A stretch of DNA of 64,000 nt from Sisyra terminalis (Eukaryota; Arthropoda; Insecta; Neuroptera; Sisyridae). Positions within the stretch are counted from its first letter, which is position 1. Each line of letters starts with the position of its first letter. Positions 1 through 12,692 of this stretch are shown in pieces. The notes under the pieces are model-generated. The model saw nothing but the letters and a program-made list of their open reading frames with translations. It searched no databases and had not been told where the DNA came from. The stretch covers positions 15,996,001-16,060,000 of the forward strand of contig OY292280.1 in NCBI GenBank assembly GCA_958496175.1, in the 5' to 3' direction. Both the position numbers and the translations under genes were made by a program.

Positions 1-2
1 AT

Positions 3-1338
3 CATCGTTCTAGACATTGTTGCGAACCCGAAACTGCCTTTGGTTCGAAAATCATCCCTTATATAACGAAGGTACATGCAATTGTTGAAGAAGCCACATT
101 CGTCTCTCCCTCTTAGTGGGAAGTGTTCATTCCTTAAACTGCCTGTTCATCCCTTAAACATGGTTTGTTTGGGGAAAAATTTTCACAGCACGTACAGATG
201 GACTTATACATTCGATTGGCACCCTTAAAAAATTTTTTTTTTATTTGACGATTTTCGAGAAAATCAACGATGGTTAACCCATGGATTTTTTTGATGAAAA
301 AACTTTTTGTTTCGAAATCGAAAAATATTATTATATCATCGTTCTAGACATTGTTGCGAACCCGAAACTGCCTTTGGTTCGAAAATCATCCCTTATATAA
401 CGAAGGTACATGCAATTGTTGAACAAGCCACATTCGTCTCTCCCTCTTAGTGGGAAGTGTTCATCCCATAAACTGCCTGTTCATCCCTTAAACGAGGTTT
501 GTTTGGGGAAAAATTTGCACAGCACGTACAGATGGACTTATACATTCGATTGGCACCCTTAAAAATTTTTTTTTTTATTTGACGATTTTCGAGAAAATCA
601 ACGATGGTTAACCCATGGATTTTTTTGATGAAAAAACTTTTTGTTTCGAAATCGAAAAATATTATTATATCATCGTTCTAGACATTGTTGCGAACCCGAA
701 ACTGCCTTTGGTTCGAAAATCATCCCTTATATAACGAAGGTACATGCAATTGTTGAAGAAGCCACATTCGTCTCTCCCTCTTAGTGGGAAGTGTTCATTC
801 CTTAAACTGCCTGTTCATCCCTTAAACATGGTTTGTTTGGGGAAAAATTTTCACAGCACGTACAGATGGACTTATACATTCGATTGGCACCCTTAAAAAA
901 TTTTTTTTTTATTTGACGATTTTCGAGAAAATCAACGATGGTTAACCCATGGATTTTTTTGATGAAAAAACTTTTTGTTTCGAAATCGAAAAATATTATT
1001 ATATCATCGTTCTAGACATTGTTGCGAACCCGAAACTGCCTTTGGTTCGAAAATCATCCCTTATATAACGAAGGTACATGCAATTGTTGAACAAGCCACA
1101 TTCGTCTCTCCCTCTTAGTGGGAAGTGTTCATCCCATAAACTGCCTGTTCATCCCTTAAACGAGGTTTGTTTGGGGAAAAATTTGCACAGCACGTACAGA
1201 TGGACTTATACATTCGATTGGCACCCTTAAAAATTTTTTTTTTTATTTGACGATTTTCGAGAAAATCAACGATGGTTAACCCATGGATTTTTTTGATGAA
1301 AAAACTTTTTGTTTCGAAATCGAAAAATATTATTATTT
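3..1338 (+). repeat. Tandem duplicated dimer (668 bp x 2)
   Basis: Units at 3 and 671 share CATTCCTTAAAC, AAACATGG and TTTTCACAGC. Units at 337 and 1005 share GAACAAGCC, CATCCCATAAAC and AAACGAGG. The pattern is therefore ABAB with a 668-bp period. The last unit ends in TTTCATCG where its partner ends in TATCATCG. Bases 1-2 belong to a unit cut by the window edge. Confidence 0.9.
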
Positions 1339-2673
1339 CATCGTTCTAGACATTGTTGCGAACCCGAAACTGCCTTTGGTTCGAAAATCATCCCTTATAT
1401 AACGAAGGTACATGCAATTGTTGAAGAAGCCACATTCGTCTCTCCCTCTTAGTGGGAAGTGTTCATCCCTTAAACTGCCTGTTCATCCCTTAAACATGGT
1501 TTGTTTGGGGAAAAATTTGCACAGCACGTACAGATGGACTTATACATTCGATTGGCACCCTTAAATTTTTTTTTTTTTTTTGACGATTTTCGAGAAAATC
1601 AACGATGGTTAACCCATGGATTTTTTTGATGAAAAAGCTTTTTGTTTCGAAATCGAAAAATAATATTATTTCATCGTTCTAGACATTGTTGCGAACCCGA
1701 AACTGCCTTTGGTTCGAAAATCATCCCTTATATAACGAAGGTACATGCAATTGTTGAAGAAGCCACATTCGTCTCTCCCTCTTAGTGGGAAGTGTTCATC
1801 CCTTAAACTGCCTGTTCATCCCTTAAACATGGTTTGTTTGGGGAAAAATTTGCACAGCTCGTACAGATGGACTTATACATTCGATTGGCACCCTTAAAAA
1901 ATTTTTTTTTTATTTGACGATTTTGGAGAAAATCTACGATGGTTAACCCATGGATTTTTTTGATGAAAAAACTTTTTGTTTCGAAATCAAAAAATATTAT
2001 TATATCATCGTTCTAGACATTGTTGCGAACCCGAAACTGCCTTTGGTTCGAAAATCATCCCTTATATAACGAAGGTACATGCAATTGTTGAAGAAGCCAC
2101 ATTCGTCTCTCCCTCTTAGAGGGAAGTGTTCATCCCTTAAACTGCCTGTTCATCCCTTAAACGAGGTTTGTTTGGGGAAAAATTTGCACAGCACGTACAG
2201 ATGGACTTATACTTTCGATTGGCACCCTTAAAAAATTTTTTTTTTATTTGACGATTTTCGAGAAAATCAACGATGGTTAACCCATGGATTTTTTTGATGA
2301 AAAAACTATTTGTTTCGAAATCGAAAAATATTATTATTTCATCGTTCTAGACATTGTTGCGAACCCGAAACTGCCTTTGGTTCGAAAATCATCCCTTATA
2401 TAACGAAGGTACATGCAATTGTTGAAGAAGCCACATTCGTCTCTCCCTCTTAGAGGGAAGTGTTCATCCCTTAAACTGCCTGTTCATCCCTTAAACGAGG
2501 TTTGTTTGGGGAAAAATTTGCACAGCACGTACAGATGGACTTATACATTCGATTGGCACCCTTAAAAAATTTTTTTTTTATTTGACGATTTTCGAGAAAA
2601 TCAACGATGGTTAACCCAAGGATTTTTTTGATGAAAAAACTTTTTGTTTCGAAATCGAAAAATATTATTATAT
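1339..2673 (+). repeat. Tetramer block, first copy (second copy at 28348-29683)
   Basis: Four units start at 1339, 1672, 2006 and 2340. The second carries CAGCTCGTAC, TTTTGGAGAAAATCTACG and GAAATCAAAAAA, a combination seen again only in the unit at 28682. The third and fourth carry CTTAGAGGG, and the third also has ACTATTTG. The fourth has the ACCCAAGG change, which breaks the CCATGG palindrome. The unit at 1339 is 333 bp because the A/T region is altered (ATTTGACG has become TTTTGACG). Confidence 0.85.
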
Positions 2674-2794
2674 CATCGTTCTAGACATTGTTGCGAACCC
2701 GAAACTGCCTTTGGTTCGAAAATCATCCCTTATATAACGAAGGTACTTGCTATTGTTGAAGAAGCCACATTCCTCTCTACCTCTTAGTGGGAAG

Positions 2795-2830
2795 TGTTCA
2801 TCCCTTAAACTGCCTGTTCATCCCTTAAAC
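2795..2830 (+). repeat. Internal 16-bp direct repeat, 20-bp period, present in nearly every unit
   Basis: TGTTCATCCCTTAAAC is present twice in tandem with a 20-bp offset inside the unit. The same pair is found in almost all units. In the units starting at 23379 and 24695 one copy is gone, giving 314-bp units, exactly the product expected from slippage or pairing between the two copies. Confidence 0.9.
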
Positions 2831-2896
2831 ATGGTTTGTTTGGGGAAAAATTTGCACAGCACGTACAGATGGACTTATACATTCGATTGGCACCCC

Positions 2897-2993
2897 AAAA
2901 AAATTTTTTTTTTATTTGACGATTTTCGAGAAAATCAACGATGGTTAACCCATGGATTTTTTTGATGAAAAAACTTTTTGTTTCGAAATCGAA
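2897..2993 (+). other. A/T-tract and dyad-rich third of the unit
   Basis: This stretch holds the long A-then-T run, the GATTTTC/GAAAATC dyad, three perfect palindromes and several T5-T7 and A5-A6 tracts. Tract centres near 2960, 2970, 2977 and 2994 are only roughly helically spaced. The layout is kept in units all along the array. Known: phased A tracts bend DNA and can position nucleosomes. That it does so here is inference. Confidence 0.5.
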
Positions 2994-4343
2994 AAATATT
3001 ATTATATCATCGTTCTAGACATTGTTGCGAACCCGAAACTGCCTTTGGTTCGAAAATCATCCCTTATATAACGAAGGTACATGCAATTGTTGAAGAAGCC
3101 ACATTCGTCTCTCCCTCTTAGTGGGAAGTGTTCATCCCTTAAACTGCCTGTTCATCCCTTAAACGAGGTTTGTTTGGGGAAAAATTTGCACAGCACGTAC
3201 AGATGGACTTATACATTCGATTGGCACCCCAAAAAAATTTTTTTTTTATTTGACGATTTTCGAGAAAATCAACGATGGTTAACCCATGGATTTTTTTGAT
3301 GAAAAAACTTTTTGTTTCGAAATCGAAAAATATTATTATATCATCGTTCTAGACATTGTTGCGAACCCGAAACTGCCTTTGGTTCGAAAATCATCCCTTA
3401 TATAACGAAGGTACATGCTATTGTTGAAGAAGCCACATTCGGCTCTACCTCTTAGTGGGAAGTGTTCATCCCTTAAACTGCCTGTTCATCCCTTAAACAT
3501 GGTTTGTTTGGGGAAAAATTTGCACAGCACGTACAGATGGACTTATACATTCGATTGGCACCCCAAAAAAATTTTTTTTTTATTTGACGATTTTCGAGAA
3601 AATCAACGATGGTTAACCCATGGATTTTTTTGATGAAAAAACTTTTTGTTTCGAAATCGAAAAATATTATTATATCATCGTTCTAGACATTGTTGCGAAC
3701 CCGAAACTGCCTTTGGTTCGAAAATCATCCCTTATATAACGAAGGTACTTGCTATTGTTGAAGAAGCCACATTCCTCTCTACCTCTTAGTGGGAAGTGTT
3801 CATCCCTTAAACTGCCTGTTCATCCCTTAAACATGGTTTGTTTGGGGAAAAATTTGCACAGCACGTACAGATGGACTTATACATTCGATTGGCACCCCAA
3901 AAAAATTTTTTTTTTATTTGACGATTTTCGAGAAAATCAACGATGGTTAACCCATGGATTTTTTTGATGAAAAATCTTTTTGTTTCGAAATCGAAAAATA
4001 TTATTATATCATCGTTCTAGACATTGTTGCGAACCCGAAACTGCCTTTGGTTCGAAAATCATCCCTTATATAACGAAGGTACATGCAATTGTTGAAGAAG
4101 CCACATTCGTCTCTCCCTCTTAGTGGGAAGTGTTCATCCCTTAAACTGCCTGTTCATCCCTTAAACATGGTTTGTTTGGGGAAAAATTTGCACAGCACGT
4201 ACAGATGGACTTATACATTCGATTGGCACCCCAAAAAAATTTTTTTTTTATTTGACGATTTTCGAGAAAATCAACGATGGTTAACCCATGGATTTTTTTG
4301 ATGAAAAAACTTTTTGTTTCGAAATCGAAAAATATTATTATAT

Positions 4344-7300
4344 CATCGTTCTAGACATTGTTGCGAACCCGAAACTGCCTTTGGTTCGAAAATCATCCCT
4401 TATATAACGAAGGTACTTGCTATTGTTGAAGAAGCCACATTCGTCTCTACCTCTTAGTGGGAAGTGTTCATCCCTTAAACTGCCTGTTCATCCCTTAAAC
4501 GAGGTTTGTTTGGGGAAAAATTTGCACAGCACGTACAGATGGACTTATACATTCGATTGGCACCCCAAAAAAATTTTTTTTTTATTTGACGATTTTCGAG
4601 AAAATCAACGATGGTTAACCCATGGATTTTTTTGATGAAAAAACTTTTTGTTTCGAAATCGAAAAATATTATTATATCATCGTTCTAGACATTGTTGCGA
4701 ACCCGAAACTGCCTTTGGTTCGAAAATCATCCCTTATATAACGAAGGTACATGCAATTGTTGAAGAAGCCACATTCGTCTCTCCCTCTTAGTGGGAAGTG
4801 TTCATCCCTTAAACTGCCTGTTCATCCCTTAAACGAGGTTTGTTTGGGGAAAAATTTGCACAGCACGTACAGATGGACTTATACATTCGATTGGCACCCT
4901 TAAAAAATATTTTTTTTATTTGACGATTTTCGAGAAAATCAACGATGGTTAACCCATGGATTTTTTTGATGAAAAAACTTTTTGTTTCGAAATCGAAAAA
5001 TATTATTATATCATCGTTCTAGACATTGTTGCGAACCCGAAACTGCCTTTGGTTCGAAAATCATCCCTTATATAACGAAGGTACATGCTATTGTTGAAGA
5101 AGCCACATTCGTCTCTACCTCTTAGTGGGAAGTGTTCATCCCTTAAACTGCCTGTTCATCCCTTAAACATGGTTTGTTTGGGGAAAAATTTGCACAGCAC
5201 GTACAGATGGACTTATACATTCGATTGGCACCCCTAAAAAATTTTTTTTTTATTTGACGATTTTCGAGAAAATCAACGATGGTTAACCCATGGATTTTTT
5301 TGATGAAAAAACTTTTTGTTTCGAAATCGAAAAATATTATTATATCATCGTTCTAGACATTGTTGCGAACCCGAAACTGCCTTTGGTTCGAAAATCATCC
5401 CTTATATAACGAAGGTACATGCAATTGTTGAAGAAGCCACATTCGTCTCTCCCTCTTAGTGGGAAGTGTTCATCCCTTAAACTGCCTGTTCATCCCTTAA
5501 ACATGGTTTGTTTGGGGAAAAATTTGCACAGCACGTACAGATGGACTTATACATTCGATTGGCACCCCAAAAAAATTTTTTTTTTATTTGACGATTTTCG
5601 AGAAAATCAACGATGGTTAACCCATGGATTTTTTTGATGAAAAAACTTTTTGTTTCGAAATCGAAAAATATTATTATATCATCGTTCTAGACATTGTTGC
5701 GAACCCGAAACTGCCTTTGGTTCGAAAATCATCCCTTATATAACGAAGGTACATGCTATTGTTGAAGAAGCCACATTCGTCTCTACCTCTTAGTGGGAAG
5801 TGTTCATCCCTTAAACTGCCTGTTCATCCCTTAAACATGGTTTGTTTGGGGAAAAATTTGCACAGCACGTACAGATGGACTTATACATTCGATTGGCACC
5901 CTTAAAAAATTTTTTTTTTATTTGACGATTTTCGAGAAAATCAACGATGGTTAACCCATGGATTTTTTTGATGAAAAAACTTTTTGATTCGAAATCGAAA
6001 AATATTATTATTTCATCGTTCTAGACATTGTTGCGAACCCGAAACTGCCTTTGGTTCGAAAATCATCCCTTATATAACGAAGGTACATGCAATTGTTGAA
6101 GAAGCCACATTCGTCTCTCCCTCTTAGTGGGAAGTGTTCATCCCTTAAACTGCCTGTTCATCCCTTAAACATGGTTTGTTTGGGGAAAAATTTGCACAGC
6201 ACGTACAGATGGACTTATACATTCGATTGGCACCCTTAAATTTTTTTTTTTTTATTTGACGATTTTCGAGAAAATCAACGATGGTTAACCCATGGATTTT
6301 TTTGATGAAAAAGCTTTTTGTTTCGAAATCGAAAAATAATATTATTTCATCGTTCTAGACATTGTTGCGAACCCGAAACTGCCTTTGGTTCGAAAATCAT
6401 CCCTTATATAACGAAGGTACATGCAATTGTTGAAGAAGCCACATTCGTCTCTCCCTCTTAGTGGGAAGTGTTCATCCCTTAAACTGCCTGTTCATCCCTT
6501 AAACATGGTTTGTTTGGGGAAAAATTTGCACAGCACGTACAGATGGACTTATACATTCGATTGGCACCCTTAAATTTTTTTTTTTTTATTTGACGATTTT
6601 CGAGAAAATCAACGATGGTTAACCCATGGATTTTTTTGATGAAAAAACTTTTTGTTTCGAAATCAAAAAATATTATTATATCATCGTTCTAGACATTGTT
6701 GCGAACCCGAAACTGCCTTTGGTTCGAAAATCATCCCTTATATAACGAAGGTACATGCAATTGTTGAAGAAGCCACATTCGTCTCTCCCTCTTAGAGGGA
6801 AGTGTTCATCCATTAAACTGCCTGTTCATCCCTTAAACGAGGTTTGTTTGGGGAAAAATTTGCACAGCACGTACAGATGGACTTATACTTTCGATTGGCA
6901 CCCTTAAAAAATTTTTTTTTTATTTGACGATTTTCGAGAAAATCAACGATGGCTAACCCATGGATTTTTTGGATGAAAAAACTTTTTGTTTCGAAATCGA
7001 AAAATATTATTATATCATCGTTCTAGACATTGTTGCGAACCCGAAACTGCCTTTGGTTCGAAAATCATCCCTTATATAACGAAGGTACATGCAATTGTTG
7101 AAGAAGCCACATTCGTCTCTCCCTCTTAGTGGGAAGTGTTCATCCCTTAAACTGCCTGTTCATCCCTTAAACGAGGTTTGTTTGGGGAAAAATTTGCACA
7201 GCACGTACAGATGGACTTATACTTTCGATTGGCACCCTTAAAAAATTTTTTTTTTATTTGACGATTTTCGAGAAAATCAACGATGGTTAACCCATGGATT

Positions 7301-7683
7301 TTTTTGATGAAAAATCTTTTTGTTTCGAAATCGAAAAATATTATTATATCATCGTTCTAGACATTGTTGCGAACCCGAAACTGCCTTTGGTTCGAAAATC
7401 ATCCCTTATATAACGAAGGTACATGCAATTGTTGAAGAAGCCACATTCGTCTCTCCCTCTTAGTGGGAAGTGTTCATCCCTTAAACTGCCTGTTCATCCC
7501 TTAAACATGGTTTGTTTGGGGAAAAATTTGCACAGCACGTACAGATGGACTTATACATTCGATTGGCACCCCAAAAAAATTTTTTTTTTATTTGACGATT
7601 TTCGAGAAAATCAACGATGGTTAACCCATGGATTTTTTTGATGAAAAAACTTTTTGTTTCGAAATCGAAAAATATTATTATAT
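4344..7683 (+). repeat. Contracted 10-unit HOR (3340 bp)
   Basis: Units at 4344, 4678, 5012 and 5346 match units 1-4 of the 15-unit HOR that follows. Unit 5680 has the head of HOR unit 5 (ACATGCTATTG) and the tail of unit 7 (TTTGATTCG, TTTCATCG). Units 6014 and 6348 match 8 and 9. Unit 6682 has the head of unit 10 (CATCCATTAAAC, ACTTTCG) and the tail of unit 11 (ATGGCTAAC, GGATG). Unit 7016 resembles 12 and unit 7350 resembles 15; units 13 and 14 are absent. Losing 2 + 1 + 2 units from 15 gives 10, which fits the 3340-bp spacing to the next block. Confidence 0.85.
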
Positions 7684-10600
7684 CATCGTTCTAGACATTG
7701 TTGCGAACCCGAAACTGCCTTTGGTTCGAAAATCATCCCTTATATAACGAAGGTACTTGCTATTGTTGAAGAAGCCACATTCGTCTCTACCTCTTAGTGG
7801 GAAGTGTTCATCCCTTAAACTGCCTGTTCATCCCTTAAACGAGGTTTGTTTGGGGAAAAATTTGCACAGCACGTACAGATGGACTTATACATTCGATTGG
7901 CACCCCAAAAAAATTTTTTTTTTATTTGACGATTTTCGAGAAAATCAACGATGGTTAACCCATGGATTTTTTTGATGAAAAAACTTTTTGTTTCGAAATC
8001 GAAAAATATTATTATATCATCGTTCTAGACATTGTTGCGAACCCGAAACTGCCTTTGGTTCGAAAATCATCCCTTATATAACGAAGGTACATGCAATTGT
8101 TGAAGAAGCCACATTCGTCTCTCCCTCTTAGTGGGAAGTGTTCATCCCTTAAACTGCCTGTTCATCCCTTAAACGAGGTTTGTTTGGGGAAAAATTTGCA
8201 CAGCACGTACAGATGGACTTATACATTCGATTGGCACCCTTAAAAAATATTTTTTTTATTTGACGATTTTCGAGAAAATCAACGATGGTTAACCCATGGA
8301 TTTTTTTGATGAAAAAACTTTTTGTTTCGAAATCGAAAAATATTATTATATCATCGTTCTAGACATTGTTGCGAACCCGAAACTGCCTTTGGTTCGAAAA
8401 TCATCCCTTATATAACGAAGGTACATGCTATTGTTGAAGAAGCCACATTCGTCTCTACCTCTTAGTGGGAAGTGTTCATCCCTTAAACTGCCTGTTCATC
8501 CCTTAAACATGGTTTGTTTGGGGAAAAATTTGCACAGCACGTACAGATGGACTTATACATTCGATTGGCACCCCTAAAAAATTTTTTTTTTATTTGACGA
8601 TTTTCGAGAAAATCAACGATGGTTAACCCATGGATTTTTTTGATGAAAAAACTTTTTGTTTCGAAATCGAAAAATATTATTATATCATCGTTCTAGACAT
8701 TGTTGCGAACCCGAAACTGCCTTTGGTTCGAAAATCATCCCTTATATAACGAAGGTACATGCAATTGTTGAAGAAGCCACATTCGTCTCTCCCTTTTAGT
8801 GGGAAGTGTTCATCCCTTAAACTGCCTGTTCATCCCTTAAACATGGTTTGTTTGGGGAAAAATTTGCACAGCACGTACAGATGGACTTATACATTCGATT
8901 GGCACCCCAAAAAAATTTTTTTTTTATTTGACGATTTTCGAGAAAATCAACGATGGTTAACCCATGGATTTTTTTGATGAAAAAACTTTTTGTTTCGAAA
9001 TCGAAAAATATTATTATATCATCGTTCTAGACATTGTTGCGAACCCGAAACTGCCTTTGGTTCGAAAATCATCCCTTATATAACGAAGGTACATGCTATT
9101 GTTGAAGAAGCCACATTCGTCTCTACCTCTTAGTGGGAAGTGTTCATCCCTTAAACTGCCTGTTCATCCCTTAAACATGGTTTGTTTGGGGAAAAATTTG
9201 CACAGCACGTACAGATGGACTTATACATTCGATTGGCACCCTTAAAAAATTTTTTTTTTATTTGACGATTTTCGAGAAAATCAACGATGGTTAACCCAAG
9301 GATTTTTTTGATGAAAAAACTTTTTGTTTCGAAATCGAAAAATATTATTATATCATCGTTCTAGACATTGTTGCGAACCCGAAACTGCCTTTGGTTCGAA
9401 AATCATCCCTTATATAACGAAGGTACATGCAATTGTTGAAGAAGCCACATTCGTCTCTCCCTCTTAGTGGGAAGTGTTCATCCCTTAAACTGCCTGTTCA
9501 TCCCTTAAACATGGTTTGTTTGGGGAAAAATTTTCACAGCACGTACAGATGGACTTATACATTCGATTGGCACCCTTAAAAATTTTTTTTTTTATTTGAC
9601 GATTTTCGAGAAAGTCAACGATGGTTAACCCATGGATTTTTTTGATGAAAAAACTTTTTGTTTCGAAATCGAAAAATATTATTATATCATCGTTCTAGAC
9701 ATTGTTGCGAACCCGAAACTGCCTTTGGTTCGAAAATCATCCCTTATATAACGAAGGTACATGCAATTGTTGAACAAGCCACATTCGTCTCTCCCTCTTA
9801 GTGGGAAGTGTTCATCCCTTAAACTGCCTGTTCATCCCTTAAACGAGGTTTGTTTGGGGAAAAATTTGCACAGCACGTACAGATGGACTTATACATTCGA
9901 TTGGCACCCTTAAAAAATTTTTTTTTTATTTGACGATTTTCGAGAAAATCAACGATGGTTAACCCATGGATTTTTTTGATGAAAAAACTTTTTGATTCGA
10001 AATCGAAAAATATTATTATTTCATCGTTCTAGACATTGTTGCGAACCCGAAACTGCCTTTGGTTCGAAAATCATCCCTTATATAACGAAGGTACATGCAA
10101 TTGTTGAAGAAGCCACATTCGTCTCTCCCTCTTAGTGGGAAGTGTTCATCCCTTAAACTGCCTGTTCATCCCTTAAACATGGTTTGTTTGGGGAAAAATT
10201 TGCACAGCACGTACAGATGGACTTATACATTCGATTGGCACCCTTAAATTTTTTTTTTTTTATTTGACGATTTTCGAGAAAATCAACGATGGTTAACCCA
10301 TGGATTTTTTTGATGAAAAAGCTTTTTGTTTCGAAATCGAAAAATAATATTATTTCATCGTTCTAGACATTGTTGCGAACCCGAAACTGCCTTTGGTTCG
10401 AAAATCATCCCTTATATAACGAAGGTACATGCAATTGTTGAAGAAGCCACATTCGTCTCTCCCTCTTAGTGGGAAGTGTTCATCCCTTAAACTGCCTGTT
10501 CATCCCTTAAACATGGTTTGTTTGGGGAAAAATTTGCACAGCACGTACAGATGGACTTATACATTCGATTGGCACCCTTAAATTTTTTTTTTTTTATTTG

Positions 10601-12692
10601 ACGATTTTCGAGAAAATCAACGATGGTTAACCCATGGATTTTTTTGATGAAAAAACTTTTTGTTTCGAAATCAAAAAATATTATTATATCATCGTTCTAG
10701 ACATTGTTGCGAACCCGAAACTGCCTTTGGTTCGAAAATCATCCCTTATATAACGAAGGTACATGCAATTGTTGAAGAAGCCACATTCGTCTCTCCCTCT
10801 TAGAGGGAAGTGTTCATCCATTAAACTGCCTGTTCATCCCTTAAACGAGGTTTGTTTGGGGAAAAATTTGCACAGCACGTACAGATGGACTTATACTTTC
10901 GATTGGCACCCTTAAAAAATTTTTTTTTTATTTGACGATTTTCGAGAAAATCAACGATGGTTAACCCATGGATTTTTTTGATGAAAAAACTATTTGTTTC
11001 GAAATCGAAAAATATTATTATTTCATCGTTCTAGACATTGTTGCGAACCCGAAACTGCCTTTGGTTCGAAAATCATCCCTTATATAACGAAGGTACATGC
11101 AATTGTTGAAGAAGCCACATTCGTCTCTCCCTCTTAGAGGGAAGTGTTCATCCCTTAAACTGCCTGTTCATCCCTTAAACGAGGTTTGTTTGGGGAAAAA
11201 TTTGCACAGCACGTACAGATGGACTTATACATTCGATTGGCACCCTTAAAAAATTTTTTTTTTATTTGACGATTTTCGAGAAAATCAACGATGGCTAACC
11301 CATGGATTTTTTGGATGAAAAAACTTTTTGTTTCGAAATCGAAAAATATTATTATATCATCGTTCTAGACATTGTTGCGAACCCGAAACTGCCTTTGGTT
11401 CGAAAATCATCCCTTATATAACGAAGGTACATGCAATTGTTGAAGAAGCCACATTCGTCTCTCCCTCTTAGTGGGAAGTGTTCATCCCTTAAACTGCCTG
11501 TTCATCCCTTAAACGAGGTTTGTTTGGGGAAAAATTTGCACAGCACGTACAGATGGACTTATACTTTCGATTGGCACCCTTAAAAAATTTTTTTTTTATT
11601 TGACGATTTTCGAGAAAATCAACGATGGTTAACCCATGGATTTTTTTGATGAAAAAGCTTTTTGTTTCGAAATCGAAAAATATTATTATTTCATCGTTCT
11701 AGACATTGTTGCGAACCCGAAACTGCCTTTGGTTCGAAAATCATCCCTTATATAACGAAGGTACATGCAATTGTTGAAGAAGCCACATTCGTCTCTCCCT
11801 CTTAGTGGGAAGTGTTCATCCCTTAAACTGCCTGTTCATCCCTTAAACGAGGTTTGTTTGGGGAAAAAATTGCACAGCACGTACAGATGGACTTATACTT
11901 TCGATTGGCACCCTTAAAAAATTTTTTTTTTTTTGACGATTTTCGAGAAAATCAACGATGGTTAACCCATGGATTTTTTTGAAGAAAAAACTTTTTGTTT
12001 CGAAATCGAAAAATATTATTATTTCATCGTTCTAGACATTGTTGCGAACCCGAAACTGCCTTTGGTTCGAAAATCATTCCTTATATAACGAAGGTACATG
12101 CAATTGTTGAAGAAGCCACATTCGTCTCTCCCTCTTAGTGGGAAGTGTTCATCCCTTAAACTGCCTGTTCATCCCTTAAACGAGGTTTGTTTGGGGAAAA
12201 ATTTGCACAGCACGTACAGATGGACTTATACTTTCGATTGGCACCCTTAAAAATTTTTTTTTTTATTTGACGATTTTCGAGAAAATCAACGATGGTTAAC
12301 CCATGGATTTTTTTGATGAAAAAACTATTTGTTTCGAAATCGAAAAATATTATTAATTCATCGTTCTAGACATTGTTGCGAACCCGAAACTGCCTTTGGT
12401 TCGAAAATCATTCCTTATATAACGAAGGTACATGCAATTGTTGAAGAAGCCACATTCGTCTCTCCCTCTTAGTGGGAAGTGTTCATCCCTTAAACTGCCT
12501 GTTCATCCCTTAAACATGGTTTGTTTGGGGAAAAATTTGCACAGCACGTACAGATGGACTTATACATTCGATTGGCACCCCAAAAAAATTTTTTTTTTAT
12601 TTGACGATTTTCGAGAAAATCAACGATGGTTAACCCATGGATTTTTTTGATGAAAAAACTTTTTGTTTCGAAATCGAAAAATATTATTATAT
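7684..12692 (+). repeat. 15-unit HOR, copy 1 (5009 bp)
   Basis: Fifteen units start at 7684, 8018, 8352, 8686, 9020, 9354, 9688, 10022, 10356, 10690, 11024, 11358, 11692, 12025 and 12359. Diagnostic marks in order: ACTTGCTATTG with CCCCAAA (1); AAATATTTT (2); CCCCTAAA (3); CCCTTTTAG (4); ACCCAAGG (5); TTTTCACAGC and GAAAGTCAAC (6); GAACAAGCC and TTTGATTCG (7); CCTTAAATTT and AAAAAGC (8); AAATCAAAAAA (9); CATCCATTAAAC (10); ATGGCTAAC (11); ACTTTCG with AAAAAGC (12); AAAAAATTGC and TTGAAGAAA (13); ATCATTCC with ACTATTTG and TTAATTC (14); ATCATTCC with CCCCAAA (15). Confidence 0.93.

Larger units (their letters stand above)
2674..3007 (+). repeat. Representative 334-bp satellite unit with internal anatomy
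   Basis: This unit illustrates the parts shared by nearly all units. A conserved opening carries a TCTAGA site (2680-2685). A TATATAA string lies at 2731-2737. TGTTCATCCCTTAAAC occurs twice, 20 bp apart (2795-2810 and 2815-2830), with a shorter relative TCATCCCTTA at 2723-2732. A run of A then T fills 2897-2913. A 16-bp dyad GATTTTC-GA-GAAAATC lies at 2921-2936. The palindromes GGTTAACC (2943-2950), CCATGG (2950-2955) and TTTCGAAA (2981-2988) follow. A second dyad TTCGA-AA-TCGAA lies at 2982-2993. The last third is dense in A and T tracts. This unit has the CCCCAAA variant before the A/T run, where most units have CCCTTAAA. Confidence 0.9.
2674..4343 (+). repeat. Five units of the CCCCAAA subtype
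   Basis: Units at 2674, 3008, 3342, 3676 and 4010 all have CACCCCAAAAAAA in place of CACCCTTAAAA. Units 2674 and 3676 share ACTTGCTATTG and TTCCTCTCTACC, suggesting a 1002-bp trimer duplication (2674-3675 onto 3676). The changed base pair removes an in-frame TAA, so a 72-codon open frame appears in each of these units. I treat that frame as a by-product. Confidence 0.85.

Noticed and set aside
2684..2725. CENP-B box
   Set aside because: I compared both strands around the CCCGAAAC and GGTTCGAAA words with the pattern TTCG-N4-A-N2-CGGG. No placement satisfies the required positions.
2730..2740. TATATAACG as a TATA box and promoter in each unit
   Set aside because: AT-rich sequence makes such strings likely and no gene lies downstream. 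Satellite transcripts are possible but nothing here shows them.
2795..2832. TTAAGGG on the minus strand as a telomere-like repeat
   Set aside because: It occurs as part of TTTAAGGGATGAACA at a 20-bp offset, only twice per unit. There is no tandem run of 5-7 bp telomeric repeats.
2897..2936. A/T run and dyad as a transcription terminator
   Set aside because: The dyad is short and AT-rich, it is in every unit, and there is no gene for it to end.
2747..2965. Open frame of 72 codons, repeated at 15 further places as far as 25633, as a possible short protein
   Set aside because: It exists only in the CCCCAAA variant units. Several copies start at TTG rather than ATG. The 334-bp period is not a multiple of three, and the frame runs through the A/T tract. 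No ribosome-site or codon pattern supports it.
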